Below are positions 34,799-46,895 of a stretch of 64,000 nt of DNA, one piece after another. The position numbers were made by a program, and so were the translations under genes. The notes beneath the pieces were generated by a model. That model saw only the letters and a program-made list of their open reading frames with translations. It was not told the DNA's origin and searched no databases. Each line of letters begins with the position of its first letter. Positions within the stretch are counted from its first letter, which is position 1. The stretch spans positions 22,827,723-22,891,722 of the forward strand of contig NC_057767.1 in the NCBI RefSeq assembly GCF_010389155.1, read 5' to 3'. Source of the DNA: Erigeron canadensis (taxonomy: Eukaryota; Streptophyta; Magnoliopsida; Asterales; Asteraceae).

Positions 34799-37245
34799 CA
34801 TGATAACCCTGCATTTTGCAATAAGAGATTAGTTCATTTTGGGAACCCATCCAAGGATGGGTTCACCATAGCTGACCATAGGGTCTGACTCAGATTGAGA
34901 GACAAAACTGTCATTCTTATCACATTTTGAAACTCATTGTTGCTTGATCTGTCCCTTTCCAGATTTGAAGTTCTTTTTAGCAACATTCAGAGTTTCTTTC
35001 TTAACAAAACCTTTGCCTATTTCAGATTTCTTACATTTAGTTCTCAACTTACTTTGATCAACCATTTTAGGATCAAACATTTTGGCCAGTAAATTGTTAT
35101 CATTAGAAATCTCACCTTTTCTGGACTCAACATATTTAGAAATCATTTTGTTAAAGTCAGACTTAAGATGGTTTGACTTAGACACAGATTTTGTTGGTGA
35201 CAAGTTTCCTTTGAAACCAGACTTCTCATCTTTCAACAACTTGCTTTTCTCTTTTGGAACACTATGATCTCTAACTTTTCTTTTATTTCTCTTTGAATCA
35301 ACATAGTTTGTTTTAGACTTTAAGCTTGACACAGATTGGGTAATTGTTAGTTTTGACAAATCAAGAGTTTCCTCAGGTTTTAGCTCAATTACCCTATCAG
35401 ATTCAGACAGAGCTTCTGCAATGGTTTGTCCAATAATTTCAGGATCATCAAATCCAATACTAGACTTCTGAACCAATTTAATTGGTTTAGAGTTCTTTCC
35501 CTTGGTTTGTATCTTAGGTGGTGAAGGAGGCTGATAACAAGGTTCCATGGCACAGACTTCACTGATAGCAATGGCTCTATCATAGTCATCATCAAAAATA
35601 GCTTGGACTTGATGAGGGACTTGCACATTAACACATTTTGCAGCTCTCTTAGAACCAGTACACCATGACTCAGGTATATGCTTTATTTTCAAAAACTTTT
35701 TTTCTGAAGTTTTGGCTTCTTTAGCCAAAATAAAATTTAATTGTTTTTGAGCTTTTACTTCAGACTACAGTTTTTCAATGATGAAATTCTTTTAGCTTAC
35801 TTCTTGTTTAAGAGATGAAATTTTTTCTTAAGTTCTTGATTAAAATGCTTTTGCCAAAGGACCTCATAACCAAGTCTATTTAACCTTGATAGTTTTTCAG
35901 CATCAGTCAGATTGGAAAAAGAAATTACCTCAGGTGGAGCAGTCTAACTTGTAGATGCCTGGTGAGCTGACTCAGATTGTTGCTGCATCTTTGAGAGATC
36001 TTCACCAGACTTTTGAACAACCTATTTAGCCATAAAACACTTGGCATCTTCATACAACTCATCATCAGATGAAATAGCGCTTTCACCCCAATCTTTGGCA
36101 ACCAGACTCTTTTTTTCTTTCTCAACTTTCTTACTCAGCTCAGCCACTTGTGCCTTCAAGGCTTTGTATTTGGTCTTGAGCTTTAAGTATTTCTCACTTC
36201 TTCCACTTTTGGTTGGCACAGCTTGTGAAGACTTTTTGGATTTGCAATCACTAGCCATATGTCCAGACTTTCCACACTTGTAACAAGTGACTTTGGACAT
36301 GTAAAATGGCGTCTTAGTCTTATTAGCTTGCCCAGATTTCCTTTTTCCTTTAAACTTTCTAAAGGACCTCCTTCTGATCCTTTCAGCCAACATAGCCACT
36401 TCATTAGCTATATCTTCATCATCAGATTCATCACATTCAGATACAGAACAAACAGAGTTAGTGTTAGCACAGGAACAGACTCATTAACACAAGGTATGAT
36501 CTCATTAGATATTGAGCTAGCGTGTTCAGTCATAGATGCAGCAAGTGCAGTAGCAGGCTGACTGTAGGAATCACCCATAGCAATCAGCTTCTCAGCTTCT
36601 GAACATTCTTGGTTATGGAGTAACCCAAACATTCCAGGGAGATCAAGATCTTGGTACACAGAACTTAGTTTTAAAGAAGAGATATAATTGTTCCACTTTG
36701 GTGGTAATGAATCAAGAAATTTTCTTTTCAAAACTTCATTTTTCTTAGTTATACTAACAGCAGCTAGATCATTAACCAACACATTAAAGCGGGTATGAGT
36801 GTCAGTCAATGAGTCATTTCTTAAAGAGAAAAATCTCTCATACCTCCTAGTGAGAGTAGTAATGATGGATTCCATGGAGGTAGAGCAACCCTCAAACATG
36901 ACAGTCAAAGTACCCCACATTTTCTTAGCAGTTGAACATATTTTGGAAAATGAAGTTACGTGCCATCACATCCAAGTTTGCAAGTCTCCTATCCTCATCC
37001 CCCCAATCTGCCTTATCCTTAACAATGGTTTTAATTGTGGCAAGAATGGTTGGTTGACCATCTCTAACCATTGCATCCACAACAAGGGTCTGGGTAGGAA
37101 TGTAAGGACCATCTGTCAGGATGTCAGGCATATTGTTATCGATAAATTCAAGGAACAAGGACATACGACCTTTCCACCCACTGAAATCATCTTTATTAAA
37201 CATAGGTGGTCGGGTAGAAGAACCATTATCAACATAGGATGACAT
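34799..37245 (-). pseudogene. Gag of copia element 1 (broken)
   Basis: The start MSSYVDNGSSTRPPMFNKDD at 37245 gives the copia gag N-terminus (FSGWKGRMSLFLE). A frameshift near 36925 follows, then MWGTLTVMFEGCSTSMESII with LRNDSLTDTHTRFNVLVNDL. A Cys-His knuckle CYKCGKSGHMASDC lies at about 36244-36285, after a basic run. Further segments at 35925-36125 and 34934-35728 form the Lys/Ser-rich tail that links gag to protease. Several stops and frameshifts make it non-functional. Confidence 0.85.
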
Positions 37246-37299
37246 TATGCTTTACTTAAGGAAAATAAGCAAGGATCAAGTCAAGTTAATTCTTAACCT

Positions 37300-37314
37300 G
37301 GCTCTGATACTACT
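37300..37314 (-). other. Primer binding site of copia element 1
   Basis: On the minus strand: TAGTATCAGAGCC, two bases after the LTR. It matches the initiator-tRNA-Met primer site TGGTATCAGAGC except for one G-to-A change. The leader from here to the gag start is only about 55 bases. Confidence 0.8.
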
Positions 37315-38364
37315 TATTGTGTCCTAGAAGTGTATCAATATACCTAAGTATAATGAAACCAAAGAGTTATAGAGGGGGGTAAATACAACTTTTCCTTAAT
37401 TCTTAACTAACTTTTAAAAAAAAAATGTTTTAAAGACTCAGATTTCGATATATATAATATAGGAAACAAGAATCATTAAAACAGTAAAGCAGAAATTAAT
37501 CATTCTTGAACATAGATTGTGGTTTTCAAATGTAATCCTTTATTCAGATAAAATCTATACAAAGAGTTACAGGGTTGTTGCGGAAACAAGATAACCTACA
37601 AATATCTAAACAACCCTTGAAATGACAAACAACAATAAAGAAGTTCTTGCTCAAGAGAAGCAGCACAAGCTAACTTTTTACAGACTAAGCTGTGTGTAAG
37701 AGCAGAGAGAACTTGTATGAAAAATGAGTTTAAGGAATACCACACTTATGCATACAAGGAATGTGACTTTTATAGGCGAAAGCCATTCTTCTCTTGGTAT
37801 CCAATTAAGCCACGTATTGTTCTTCTGTTGGACAATCAAAAGAATATTTGATCGTGCCTTCATAGTACTTGTGGTCCCCAAAACCTGCAACACGTCATTT
37901 TGATCCTCCAATAAGAATATGGACACACATATGTATTTCTGTCACCAACCTAGATTCTAGGAACCTTCCTAGTCACGTCATTTGTCCTTATCAATAAGTT
38001 TAGGTTGTTATCTTTACTTGATTGTCAGACACAGATTGCTCATTTGTCAAGAGCAAATATGTCTAAGTGTTCCCAAGCAGACTGCTAAGTCCAAGTTGAC
38101 TTCCACTACCAGCTTGGTCTTCTATCTTCAATCCTCCTCTTCGACTTGGATTGAATGCTATAACAATTTGATGCAGCTTGAACAACACTTGCTTCCATAA
38201 GATGAACATTTACAAAGTATGAAGCATGATCTGGGTCAGTTTCAGATTGCAAGTTGTGTCGGCTTAGTCTGACACAGATCAGATTACAAGAACCAAAAGA
38301 TTTCTAAGTGTTGATATATCAGATTTGTTATCACCAAATTTACAATTAACAATGAGACTCAACA
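37315..38364 (-). repeat. 5' LTR of copia element 1
   Basis: On the minus strand it runs from TGTTGAGTC (38364) to ...GGACACAATA (37315). A TATA-like CTATAAAAGTC lies on the minus strand near 37768-37776. Flanked on the right by ATAAT (38365-38369). Confidence 0.88.
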
Positions 38365-38369
38365 ATAAT

Positions 38370-39300
38370 CATTAGAGATATATTGTTCTAAAAACAAAAC
38401 ATAATGCATGTGGTATTATAATTAATTTAACATGTTATTTTCAAAAGTAAATAATACTTAGAACAAACTAAATTAGAGATTAAATGTATTTTTTTATGAA
38501 ATAATATTATGTTTGTATTAGTGATGCTTGTAATAAAATTTAATTTTTTTTATGTATAATGTTTTAGATTATTGTATTTTGTTTTCAAAGATAATTTTTT
38601 AACCATGTACTTATATATTACTCAATTAAATTATTATAATTTTGAATTTTTTTACTTTAACCACATTTTATTTATGGTATATGATTATTATTTTTATTTA
38701 TGGTACATGATTTAAAGGGAAATTTTTTGTTTAATCATATAAAGTATAAGTATTAATATAATCACTTATTAAAGATAAAATTATTAAATATGATCTAATG
38801 GTACTTAATCAAAAATGGAATCTATCCAGAGTTTCCTATTTGTTTAATATTAAATTTATGACTTTGTTATATATATATATATGTACCTAACTTGGGTATA
38901 GAACCTCTCATATTTTGTTTTTTTAATCCATAAAATACATGGGGCCTATCATATTAAAATATTAAAAACTAGTATGTGAGTGGTTATATACCCAACTTAC
39001 GTACATGACAATTACACACTCACTTTTCCCTATATATATATTGGTAAATGGCAAATAGAATGAAGTAATAGTTAATATTATATATCCAATAAATTAATAA
39101 CTAATATATATCCTAATAATAATATTATCTTTTTTATATTTTATCCAATATAATAATGGTTAATATGATATAATTAATTTACACTTTTGGTTTTCTATCA
39201 CAAATTTACACTTTTTACCCAATAATTCTAATATAAGAAATCAAAAATTAGAGCTAATATATCTAATAGAATAAAATAATAATTAATATTATATATTCAA
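38370..39300. repeat. AT-rich dispersed repeat, copies 2 and 3
   Basis: 38700-38870 is an inverted relative of 2340-2490 (for example 'agtataagtattaat' and 'gatctaatggt'), and 39170-39250 is a direct relative of 2590-2670. No coding frame. Probably Helitron-associated sequence, given the Helitron ends at 2684 and 40915. Confidence 0.5.
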
Positions 39301-40888
39301 TAAATCAATAACTAATATATATCCTAATAATAATACTATCTATGTTATATTTTATCCAATAGAATAATAGTTAATATGATATAAAATAAAACAAAGCATA
39401 TTTTAATTAAAATATTTATGATATGTTTTATTTAAAATATATAGATCATTTTTTTATTAATAAAAATATTGAGTTATATTTTAAACCACAATAAAGTAAA
39501 ATTGAATATTACCTTGTATCTACATTCTACAATATAAAAAAGAATAATGGATGGAACCCTAGCCCCAGTACCACAATTGGATACCCATCGACTCACCTCA
39601 TATATATAAATGTATATATATAATAATAATAATAATAATGTCGGGTTTAGTCAAATTATTAACGACATTGTTGAGAAGGCTAAGTTTAGCTTAGGTGAGT
39701 ATGTGGTGACGGATAAGTTGCGCTCTATTAAACAAAATAAATTATCGAAATTAATGATATATAATTTAGATTATAAATATGCATCACTATTGTGATTAAT
39801 ATTATAAAAGAATTTGAAAAAAATATAACGTTTTTACATACATCCATATTATCAATGCACTGTACATTTACTCGAACAAAGAAAAAACCTTTTTTTTCAA
39901 CCTTTTTTTTTTACTCTACCAATAGTGAGGTTTATCTCAAAACTAATGTTTCCAACACCAGTGATGTACTTCTAAAGAAGAGGCTTTTGTCAACAAAGTC
40001 GACGTTTATATGTATTCTTTATTTATTAATATTTTGTAGGAACAAAATTATAGATATATCATTCAAAAAGTTTACATTGTACCAAAATTAGAGTGGGGAC
40101 TCCATCCATGGTTATATTTCATAAATGTTGCATAGTTATTATAGAATAAAATCTAAACTCACTACCAATGTGTTGTCTATAGTGGATTCTAATTTGACAA
40201 TTGAAAGTATTTTGGAAATGTTATTTTTCTCTATTTCACTTGATAAAGATCACAATTTAATTTTTTTTGGTGGCATGGGGTAGGGAAAAGGGGAGGGGGG
40301 GGGGGGGGGTCAAACTCAAAAAATGAAATGTAATGGATCGATTAGAAGACATCAGGTAAAATGTGGGTGGTTTAGGTTTTAATTTTTTGGATGCTCTTAA
40401 TTTAGCATTTATATGTCCAAATGAATATGACATGTGGTTCATGGGTCTGAGTCTACTTTCCAGTGTAAAACAAATGGTAATAATATATGTGCAAATATAT
40501 GTTCTTCTTTCTTTGTTCTTCTTTCTCCAAGGCACACTCGATTGCTAGCCCTCTTAAGCTGTTATTAAAGAAGAGTTGAGAGTAAAAATAAGACAAGATT
40601 CTGGAATAATCATTGAGTTGATGGTGAAAATCTCGCAACTCGGTTTAAAAGGTTGTATGCCTTGGCATCATCTAAAGAATGTGACTTGTGTGATATTTTT
40701 TTATGAATAAACATGAAAATCCGAATGACATCGATAAGACATAATAAACAACACAATAAGTGTTTGTGAAATTATCAAGGTCAAAAAAACAATTGTTAAT
40801 AAAGTGAAATTGAATATTTTAATTTGGTAATTATTATTTAAAAAAATTGTATTTTTAATATATTTAAGTATAAAAATATATTTTATTC
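39301..40888. other. Unassigned AT-rich stretch with microsatellites
   Basis: Contains a TAA/AAT microsatellite (about 39619-39640) and a 15-G run (40295-40309) in a G-rich patch. A 61-codon frame at 39610-39795 (plus) and others on both strands have no recognisable motif. If the Helitron ending at 40915 is long, this is its body. Confidence 0.35.
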
Positions 40889-40915
40889 GCGTATTACGCA
40901 GGACAATAATCTAGT
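40889..40915 (+). mobile_element. Helitron 3' terminus (plus strand)
   Basis: Hairpin GCGTA-T-TACGC (40889-40899), a short AT spacer and CTAGT ending at 40915, followed by A. The hairpin and the 'ataatCTAGT' tail match those at 2684-2714 on the other strand, so the two belong to one family. Confidence 0.65.
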
Positions 40916-41310
40916 AAACATATATAATCAAGGGGTACTACTTAAGTAGTTAAGTGTTACGGGCGTTCAACTACTCATCAATCATGCATTGAGATAACTG
41001 CCGAAGCACTTGAGAATACCGTAGGTATCATGAATTCAATGCCTCTTATTGTATAGTACAATATCCTAAAACACTTTTAATGATGTACGATGAAAAGAGT
41101 ACCATACGAATCATCACCTAATTCAAATACAATACTTCAAATTAGATGACACTTTAGATTTAATGAGTCAACGTAGCAATAGCAAGTTGCATAGTGACAA
41201 AAGTGAGAAAAACTAACTTAATTTTTGGAAAGCAAATTTTTTTTTTTTCCACCCCAGATGAATCATGAAATTGAAATGTCACAAAAAATAAATAATTAAC
41301 AAATAAATGT
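40916..41310. other. Unassigned flank of the tRNA gene
   Basis: No gene, inverted repeat or transposon feature that I can see. An AT-rich, T-rich stretch (on the minus strand) directly follows the tRNA 3' end, suitable as a polymerase III stop. Confidence 0.4.
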
Positions 41311-41382
41311 GTCACTGCCCGGGATCGAACCGGAGACCTTTTGCGTGTAAAGCAAACGTGATAACCACTACACCACAGCGAC
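41311..41382 (-). tRNA. tRNA-Val (anticodon UAC)
   Basis: Read on the minus strand, 72 bases fold into a full cloverleaf. The acceptor stem GTCGCTG pairs with CAGTGAC (one G-T pair). The anticodon stem TTTGC pairs with GCAAA, and the 7-base loop TTTACAC puts TAC in the anticodon position after the invariant T. The T arm is TCCGG-TTCGATC-CCGGG. The internal promoter boxes are present (A-box region TGGTGTAGTGGTTA, B box GGTTCGATCCC). No intron and no encoded CCA, as for nuclear plant tRNA genes. It decodes GUA and possibly other valine codons. It looks functional. It could be a lone copy in repeat DNA, and I cannot exclude a silent dispersed copy. Confidence 0.9.
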
Positions 41383-42029
41383 TATTTGTTAACTATTGGT
41401 ACTCCAAGTTAACAGATATTATTTTCATAACTAAATATTTGCTGAACTGATTTATCTTCATATGTGTCTTATAAATGTTAAGTCTATTGTCCATGTGCAT
41501 CAAAACAATGTGTATTTATAAAATTATTTATGTGACGTTTGATTATGCCAAGTAACGTAACTGAGATAAATATGTTTGTATCGAGATATTCATTTTCGGA
41601 TAGGTGCATTATTTAAATTTAGGACATTCTCATATATTTGTTGCTCTAAAACACCATAGCGTGTCACTTAACCCTTCAACTCCACTGTACGTTAAGGTAA
41701 TGTTGATATATGTTGTGTTTCTCTTTAGCACAAAGATATCTAACTTTATTTTATGAGGAAATGATCATATCTGCTGAAACATGCAGGGAGACGCCTCCAC
41801 TTTTATCCTTTTTTTTCAAGTTATATAAATTTTAATGCAACGTACCCTTGATAATATATGTTTTTCCGAATTATAAAGATATGTCATTTTAATAAGCTAG
41901 TCTTCTTAATAATTCTATCATATATTTTGGAGAGAGATTAATGAATTACATTTTGCATAAGGATGTAGACCTCCTTCACTGATTGTGCCATGTGTATCAT
42001 TTTGTTAGATGGATTTTTAATAACATATA
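41383..42029. other. Unassigned stretch upstream of the tRNA
   Basis: AT-rich, without a frame or repeat signature I can support. Confidence 0.4.
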
Positions 42030-42195
42030 TTAGTATCATAGTTGAATCAAGTGGTTAACACATTTATATCAGGATAGAGACCGAAAATCCTTTTCTATCA
42101 TTTAGATATAACATGGAAGCAGTCTCTCTACCTTGATAGAGATAAGGTTTGTCTACATCTCACCCCCATACACCGTCAAGAAAGATATTGAGACC
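42030..42195 (+). mobile_element. Degenerate tRNA-derived SINE-like sequence
   Basis: 'TAGTTGAATCAAGTGGTTAA' (about 42039) resembles a polymerase III A box, and 'gagaccgaaaatcc' (about 42076) a decayed B box at the usual spacing. The part from 42120, 'ctctctaccttgatagagat' then 'aaggtttgtctacatct', is the pattern seen at the 3' part of plant SINEs such as the tobacco TS family. No clear poly-A/T tail or target duplication; it runs up to the gypsy LTR. Confidence 0.4.
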
Positions 42196-42200
42196 CATAA

Positions 42201-44834
42201 TGTAACACCTCAAATTTCGCAGTACTGTTATATTACTAAAAGTAATATATATCAAATGAATAAATGCCGAGTTATTTAAAAAGCCGCATAAATAAAATGT
42301 CGGGCGTAATATTTAAGAGAATTATGATTAGATAGTTGCGATCCAAAGAGTTAAGTAAGAACTATGGAAAAGGACTAAATGTGGAAAGAGAAACACATTG
42401 AGGGACTTAAAAGTGAACATTGGAAATTAATTCCAAACTATAAAATATAATTAAGATGATAGTTATCACCATTCCAAAAAACCGACAAACCGAACCGAAC
42501 AAAAACCGAATCCAATGGATTAGGTTTTCTAAAAACCGAATGGATCGGTTATGGTTTCGGTTTTAGCCAAAAACCAAACCAAACCGATCCATACTCATCC
42601 CTAGTTATCACCATTTCAAAACAAAAAGAAAGAAAACAAAAGCTAAAAAAGAAAAAGAATGGCGACGAGCGGCTAGACAAAGAAGAAGAGGAAAAGCGGG
42701 TTTCGAGTCAAACCAAATATGTCAAATCATTCATAATTAATTATAGGCTTTGATTATCATCTTTTTAAGGTACTATTTCTTACATTTTTAGTTTGATTAA
42801 TAATTATATAAATATATTTTAGGTCAAGAAAAGATGGCTGTTTAGGTTCATATTAATTTCTTAGTATTTAGGCTCAACTATGAAACATATATTAAAATTT
42901 AGTAAGATTTGGAGATAGTTTTTGTGTCACGTTATGTGCCATAAAAAGTTTAAGAAAAATTATGATTTTGTAAGGTAATGATGAAATAATGATAAATAAG
43001 TGAAAATAATTAGCTTGGGAAGTATTAGGCAAAGAAATTTTTTTTAGAAAAGACGATATGTTTCAATATTGATGATTTATATGGATTTGGTTGATAGGTA
43101 ACCAAGGATTTCGAAGAATACAAATCTATGTTGTAGCAAGACCACATGTGAGTATATAGGATTTAAACTGACAGGTTGATCATATGAGGGCAGATTACAT
43201 GTGCGTAAGAGATTTCATATGATCAATATAGTTATATAATGTCGTATTTGTTTAGCTGTTTCAATTGTTGAAAATATGTGTCGAAATTGCTGTTACTAAT
43301 TAAATAATAAATGATTGAGCTGTAACATAGAATTATGTGGAACCCGGTTATATATGTGTGATCGATTTCATGTAATGAAGCAGTTGGTACTAATATAGTA
43401 GTAGTTGTTATGCAGTCTTGTTTAGTTATGTGATATGGTATTTGTTAAAATAATGAAGATAAATAAGTCGTAGCAATAAGATTTCTGTTTTGATAAGATT
43501 ATGGTAATTAGTATGTAATAGAGAAGTTAATGGTAAAATTTGTTGTTATCAACAATATTAAGCTGATAATGTAATGAGAAGAAGCCTTATTATAGTTGTA
43601 ACTTTAGGTAATAATTAAGCAGCTAGAAGATTAATAGCCAGTGTTTTCTAGTTAACCACTGTTATTGGCCTTAGATAACGACCATTCCAAAGGTAGAATC
43701 TAGGTCATTGATGTTGTATATTAAAGAAATTATAAGGCTGAATCGACTTATTTGTGAGCTAGAACGCTAAGTAGGTTAGAAATGTGATAGCCATGTTGTT
43801 TTTTGGATTAACAATGTGTTACTTAGATGGTTGGTTGTGCAATTGTGTATGTTATTCAACCACACATGCTTTAGTTGTTATGTGATCGTAGAATTGTGTT
43901 AATCATGCAGTTATGTGTATCTAGATGTTTTGTTGTGTAAGTTTGTATCTTATGTAATCATATGTGCTTTAATTGTTATGTGATTTTCATGTGATTGTGT
44001 GATGTAAATTCAGATATATAAGGCTAATGTGCAAATTTTGTGGATGTGAATTGACGTTGTAGAAGGAAACCATTAAAGAATAACAGTTAATACTTCAATG
44101 CATATAGCTGTACTATTTACTTTCTTATACTTTGATTAAGTGACCCTTTTATATTTAGCAGGCAGAGCTGATTATATGGAGGTTGGCTATATATACGTGT
44201 AGTCAGGTCCATATAATTGAAAAACTAAAAGAATGTATTTGCAGACAATCATGCAGTTTATCTCACGCAGTACGATATACACGCAGTTTATATAATACAG
44301 AAGGTTAATATATATACACGCAGTTTATATATTGCAGAAGGTTAATATATTTACTTTATATATTCACTAAGTTATGTGCTTATTCCTTTAATTATAATGC
44401 TGTAGGTGCTTATGGATTTATCTTGAATCATGAACAATTGGATAGGACGAGCACGGGGAAAGTCAAGGCCGTGGATGAGCACTTGCCGAAGGTTTATGCA
44501 AGTGTTATCTTTAAATTACAGCAGTATATTATGTTTGTTACATTAATAGCCCATATTGAGAAACTAAATATGTAATTATCTTTAAGTTGGCAATGTGGTC
44601 ATTAAACTGAGTCATGTCAAGTATTTTGGTTCTTTATAAACAGGTTGTTTTGATTGAATCTAGCAGGTATTAATTGTTGACATTATGATGAGGTCATGCC
44701 GAAATTTATAATTTTTATATGGTTGTTTTAAAACAAAATCGCATTCGTTGTGGTCAAATAGATATGTATTTATTGAATACATATTTATTTATAAAAGTTA
44801 AATGAAGTTTTCCTTTAAAAAAACGGGCGTAACA
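42201..44834 (+). repeat. 5' LTR of the Tekay/Del-like element
   Basis: 2634 bases from TGTAACACCT to GGGCGTAACA. Non-coding. It includes a 130-bp insertion (42474-42603) and a short tandem repeat of 'acacgcagtttatat...cagaaggttaatat' near 44270-44350, which is also in the 3' LTR near 62690-62750. Confidence 0.82.
42474..42603. mobile_element. Small insertion rich in AACCGA motifs
   Basis: 130 bases of 'accgaacc/cggttttgg' sequence flanked by a 12-bp direct repeat, GTTATCACCATT (42462-42473 and 42604-42615). It is absent from the other LTR, so it is a later insertion. Similar pyrimidine/purine-biased AACCGA sequences are common short dispersed repeats in plants; I cannot name the class. Confidence 0.6.
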
Positions 44835-44836
44835 AG

Positions 44837-44848
44837 TGGTATCAGAGC
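44837..44848 (+). other. Primer binding site of the Tekay/Del-like element
   Basis: TGGTATCAGAGC, complementary to initiator tRNA-Met, two bases after the LTR. It shows the element runs left to right. Confidence 0.85.
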
Positions 44849-45790
44849 TGTGGTTTAAGGGATTTATATGATCCATGATAGGATTGTTTGAACTTAAATC
44901 AATATGGTATGCTTGATTAGCAGTATTTATTTTATGTTGTTAACTTAGTTGTTGATTTCGAACTGCTATGATGCCCCTGCTTATTTATTTTTGGATGATT
45001 AATTGCGTATTTATGAGTAGTAGTGGTGTAAGAAATTTGAGTAATCGAGTATGGGTTATCTAAACTTAAGCTGTTATGATATGCATAGTTAGTTGAATTA
45101 ACTGCCTGTAGCATGAATTTAGTATGAGGGCAATAGATGAATAAAGTTTTGTAGGTTTGATGATGATTGAATGTCGTTATATTAGCAAGTTGTTAAGTCC
45201 CCGAAAGTAGAGTTCATATATGTGATGTAAAATGAATAGCCAAAATGCCTATATATATTAACAGATAAGGTCATTGTATTTTGAGAATTCTTAAAAATAA
45301 ATAGCTGAATTTCTTATAAGAAATTATTAAAAGGTAGAAACGCAATTGACCAGGAATGAGTAGTATGTGATATGATTAAAGATCATCACTTATAAGCAGT
45401 GTACGGAAATGCTGATGGCCGACTATATATGTGTGTGTAGACAGTATAAGTGGTTGTAGAATAGTAATCGCTTCTAGCCTTAATATTTTGTTGATATTTA
45501 GCCGTGATATTCCGTGTAAATTAGTTGAAATTGTTATGTGTAGATTGTTGATAAATTAGAAGTACATTTTGTTGTATACATGCTGAACTTGGACAAATAT
45601 TTGGTTGATATGTGATTAGCAGATTTTATAACTATGGAATGAGATGTTTTATGTTCAAGTAGGATTATTTGCTGTTCTGTGTTACATTAAAAGACGAATG
45701 TTAACTCCTCATGGAGGATAAAAGTATAGCAGGATAGAAAATGATTAATTGTAGTATATAGATGCATATCTATGTATATAGAAAATGATT
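44849..45790 (+). other. Internal stub of the Tekay/Del-like element
   Basis: Non-coding leader with no gag frame. Near its right end 'atagaaaatgattaattgta' occurs twice (about 45736 and 45778). The copia sequence of the next insertion begins near 45790. Confidence 0.5.
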
Positions 45791-45793
45791 AAT

Positions 45794-45955
45794 TGTATAG
45801 CAGGTATATTGTTGTTGATTAATGGTGGTGGATTGTTGGCATTAACATTAGGGTTAGGATTAGGGTTACTTTCTTCATTTAAAGTGCCAGACATCTTGAG
45901 AGATCAAAAGGTTGTAAAAATTTATGAATTTTAACCTTAAAGCTCTGATACCAAA
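45794..45955 (-). pseudogene. Copia element 3: primer site and truncated gag start
   Basis: On the minus strand, TTTGGTATCAGAGCT (45955-45941) is the initiator-tRNA-Met primer site directly after the LTR. At 45893 an ATG opens MSGTLNEESNPNPNPN, an Asn/Pro-rich copia gag N-terminus that is lost after about 33 codons. This is internal sequence to the left of an LTR that also has internal sequence on its right. Confidence 0.65.
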
Positions 45956-46122
45956 TGTGAGTCCCTACAACAAGATGTAAGTTAAATATAATAAGTATAT
46001 CAAGTAGACCCGATTGGCAAGTATAACTGATCTTGAAGGACAAGTTCAGTATACGATCCAAATATGGATATGAACAATTAACTAAAAGTAATTGCAAGAA
46101 CTAAATGTTGAAACTATATAAG

Positions 46123-46165
<43 letters not shown>

Positions 46166-46895
46166 CAAATATGCGACATTGAGACACGATGTACTTTTCA
46201 ATGTATTTGATTTATTGATATAAACAAATACAAAGGTTGTTGCGGAACAAAGATAATCACAAAGGTAAAAGTATCTAAACAACCTTGAAATACAAGTGAT
46301 ATAAATAACTTGGAAATACTCGTAATAATTACTTAGAGTATATCTCACAAGTTGCAATGTCAAAAGTTCCAACAACTTGAAATTTGTGAGAAGCCTTGTC
46401 TTTATAGCCAAAGTCCATGCTGATGTGGACTTGGCCGTACAATACTAGGTTGGGACACATTTTAAGGAATTTAAATTGATTCCTTAAAAGTATGTGTTAA
46501 GATTAAGTGTGAAAGTCATTTGATGTGACGTTTCACACTTTATTCCCAACCTTTTACTCAATCTATCACTTTTCCAGGTCTTATGGAAAAAACCGGATAA
46601 AAAGAGAAAAAGCAAAAAGGCTTCCTCGTAATAAGTGTAAAGTGTTGTAAGTACTTTACACTGAGATGCTTCAGTCTTCGATCAGGTAGAATCTTATCTG
46701 AGCTCTGCTTCTGAGATGATTCCCTTTCTTCAGTCTTCGACTTCTGAATGAATGTCGTCAGTTTCGGTTGATCTTGATCTGAAGTGAAGCTTCAGTGAAC
46801 TTATTCTGAATGACTTCAGAATTCTGTACAAGTATTTTTCACCGAGCTTCAGCTTTTTCTGAACAAGCTATACTCGGTCGACTTTCGACCCAACA
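45956..46895 (-). repeat. LTR of copia element 3
   Basis: On the minus strand it runs from TGTTGGGTCGAAAG (46895) to ...GGGACTCACA (45956), 940 bases, with a TATA box (TATAAAG, plus positions 46400-46406). A TA microsatellite of about 44 bases is at 46118-46161. A polypurine tract adjoins on the right and a primer site on the left. I see no second LTR of this family in the window. Confidence 0.8.

Larger units (their letters stand above)
3732..38364 (-). mobile_element. SIRE/Maximus-like Ty1/copia element 1 with three nested insertions
   Basis: The outer pair of 1.05-kb direct repeats (3732-4778 and 37315-38364) is bounded by a 5-bp duplication, ATAAT, at 3727-3731 and 38365-38369. The primer site (37300-37314) lies inside the right LTR and the polypurine tract (4779-4796) inside the left LTR, so the element runs right to left. 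Order on the minus strand is gag, protease, integrase, reverse transcriptase, RNase H, then a long ORF in env position. This is the copia order with the extra 3' ORF of the SIRE/Maximus group. Three insertions inflate it: 7539-15772, 18182-19060 and 20275-32996. Frameshifts and stops throughout show that it is not active. By eye the LTRs differ at about 20 places in their first 380 bases. Confidence 0.9.

Noticed and set aside
40295..40309. 15-G run as a polypurine tract
   Set aside because: No LTR starts beside it, and it lies in a general G-rich patch. It could also be a homopolymer error.
45838..45872. Telomere-like TTAGGG repeats
   Set aside because: Only about three imperfect units, and on the minus strand they encode the Asn/Pro run of a copia gag start. 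Most plants use TTTAGGG. Coding bias explains it.
46118..46161. TA microsatellite as a replication origin or regulatory site
   Set aside because: A plain dinucleotide repeat inside an LTR needs no such explanation.
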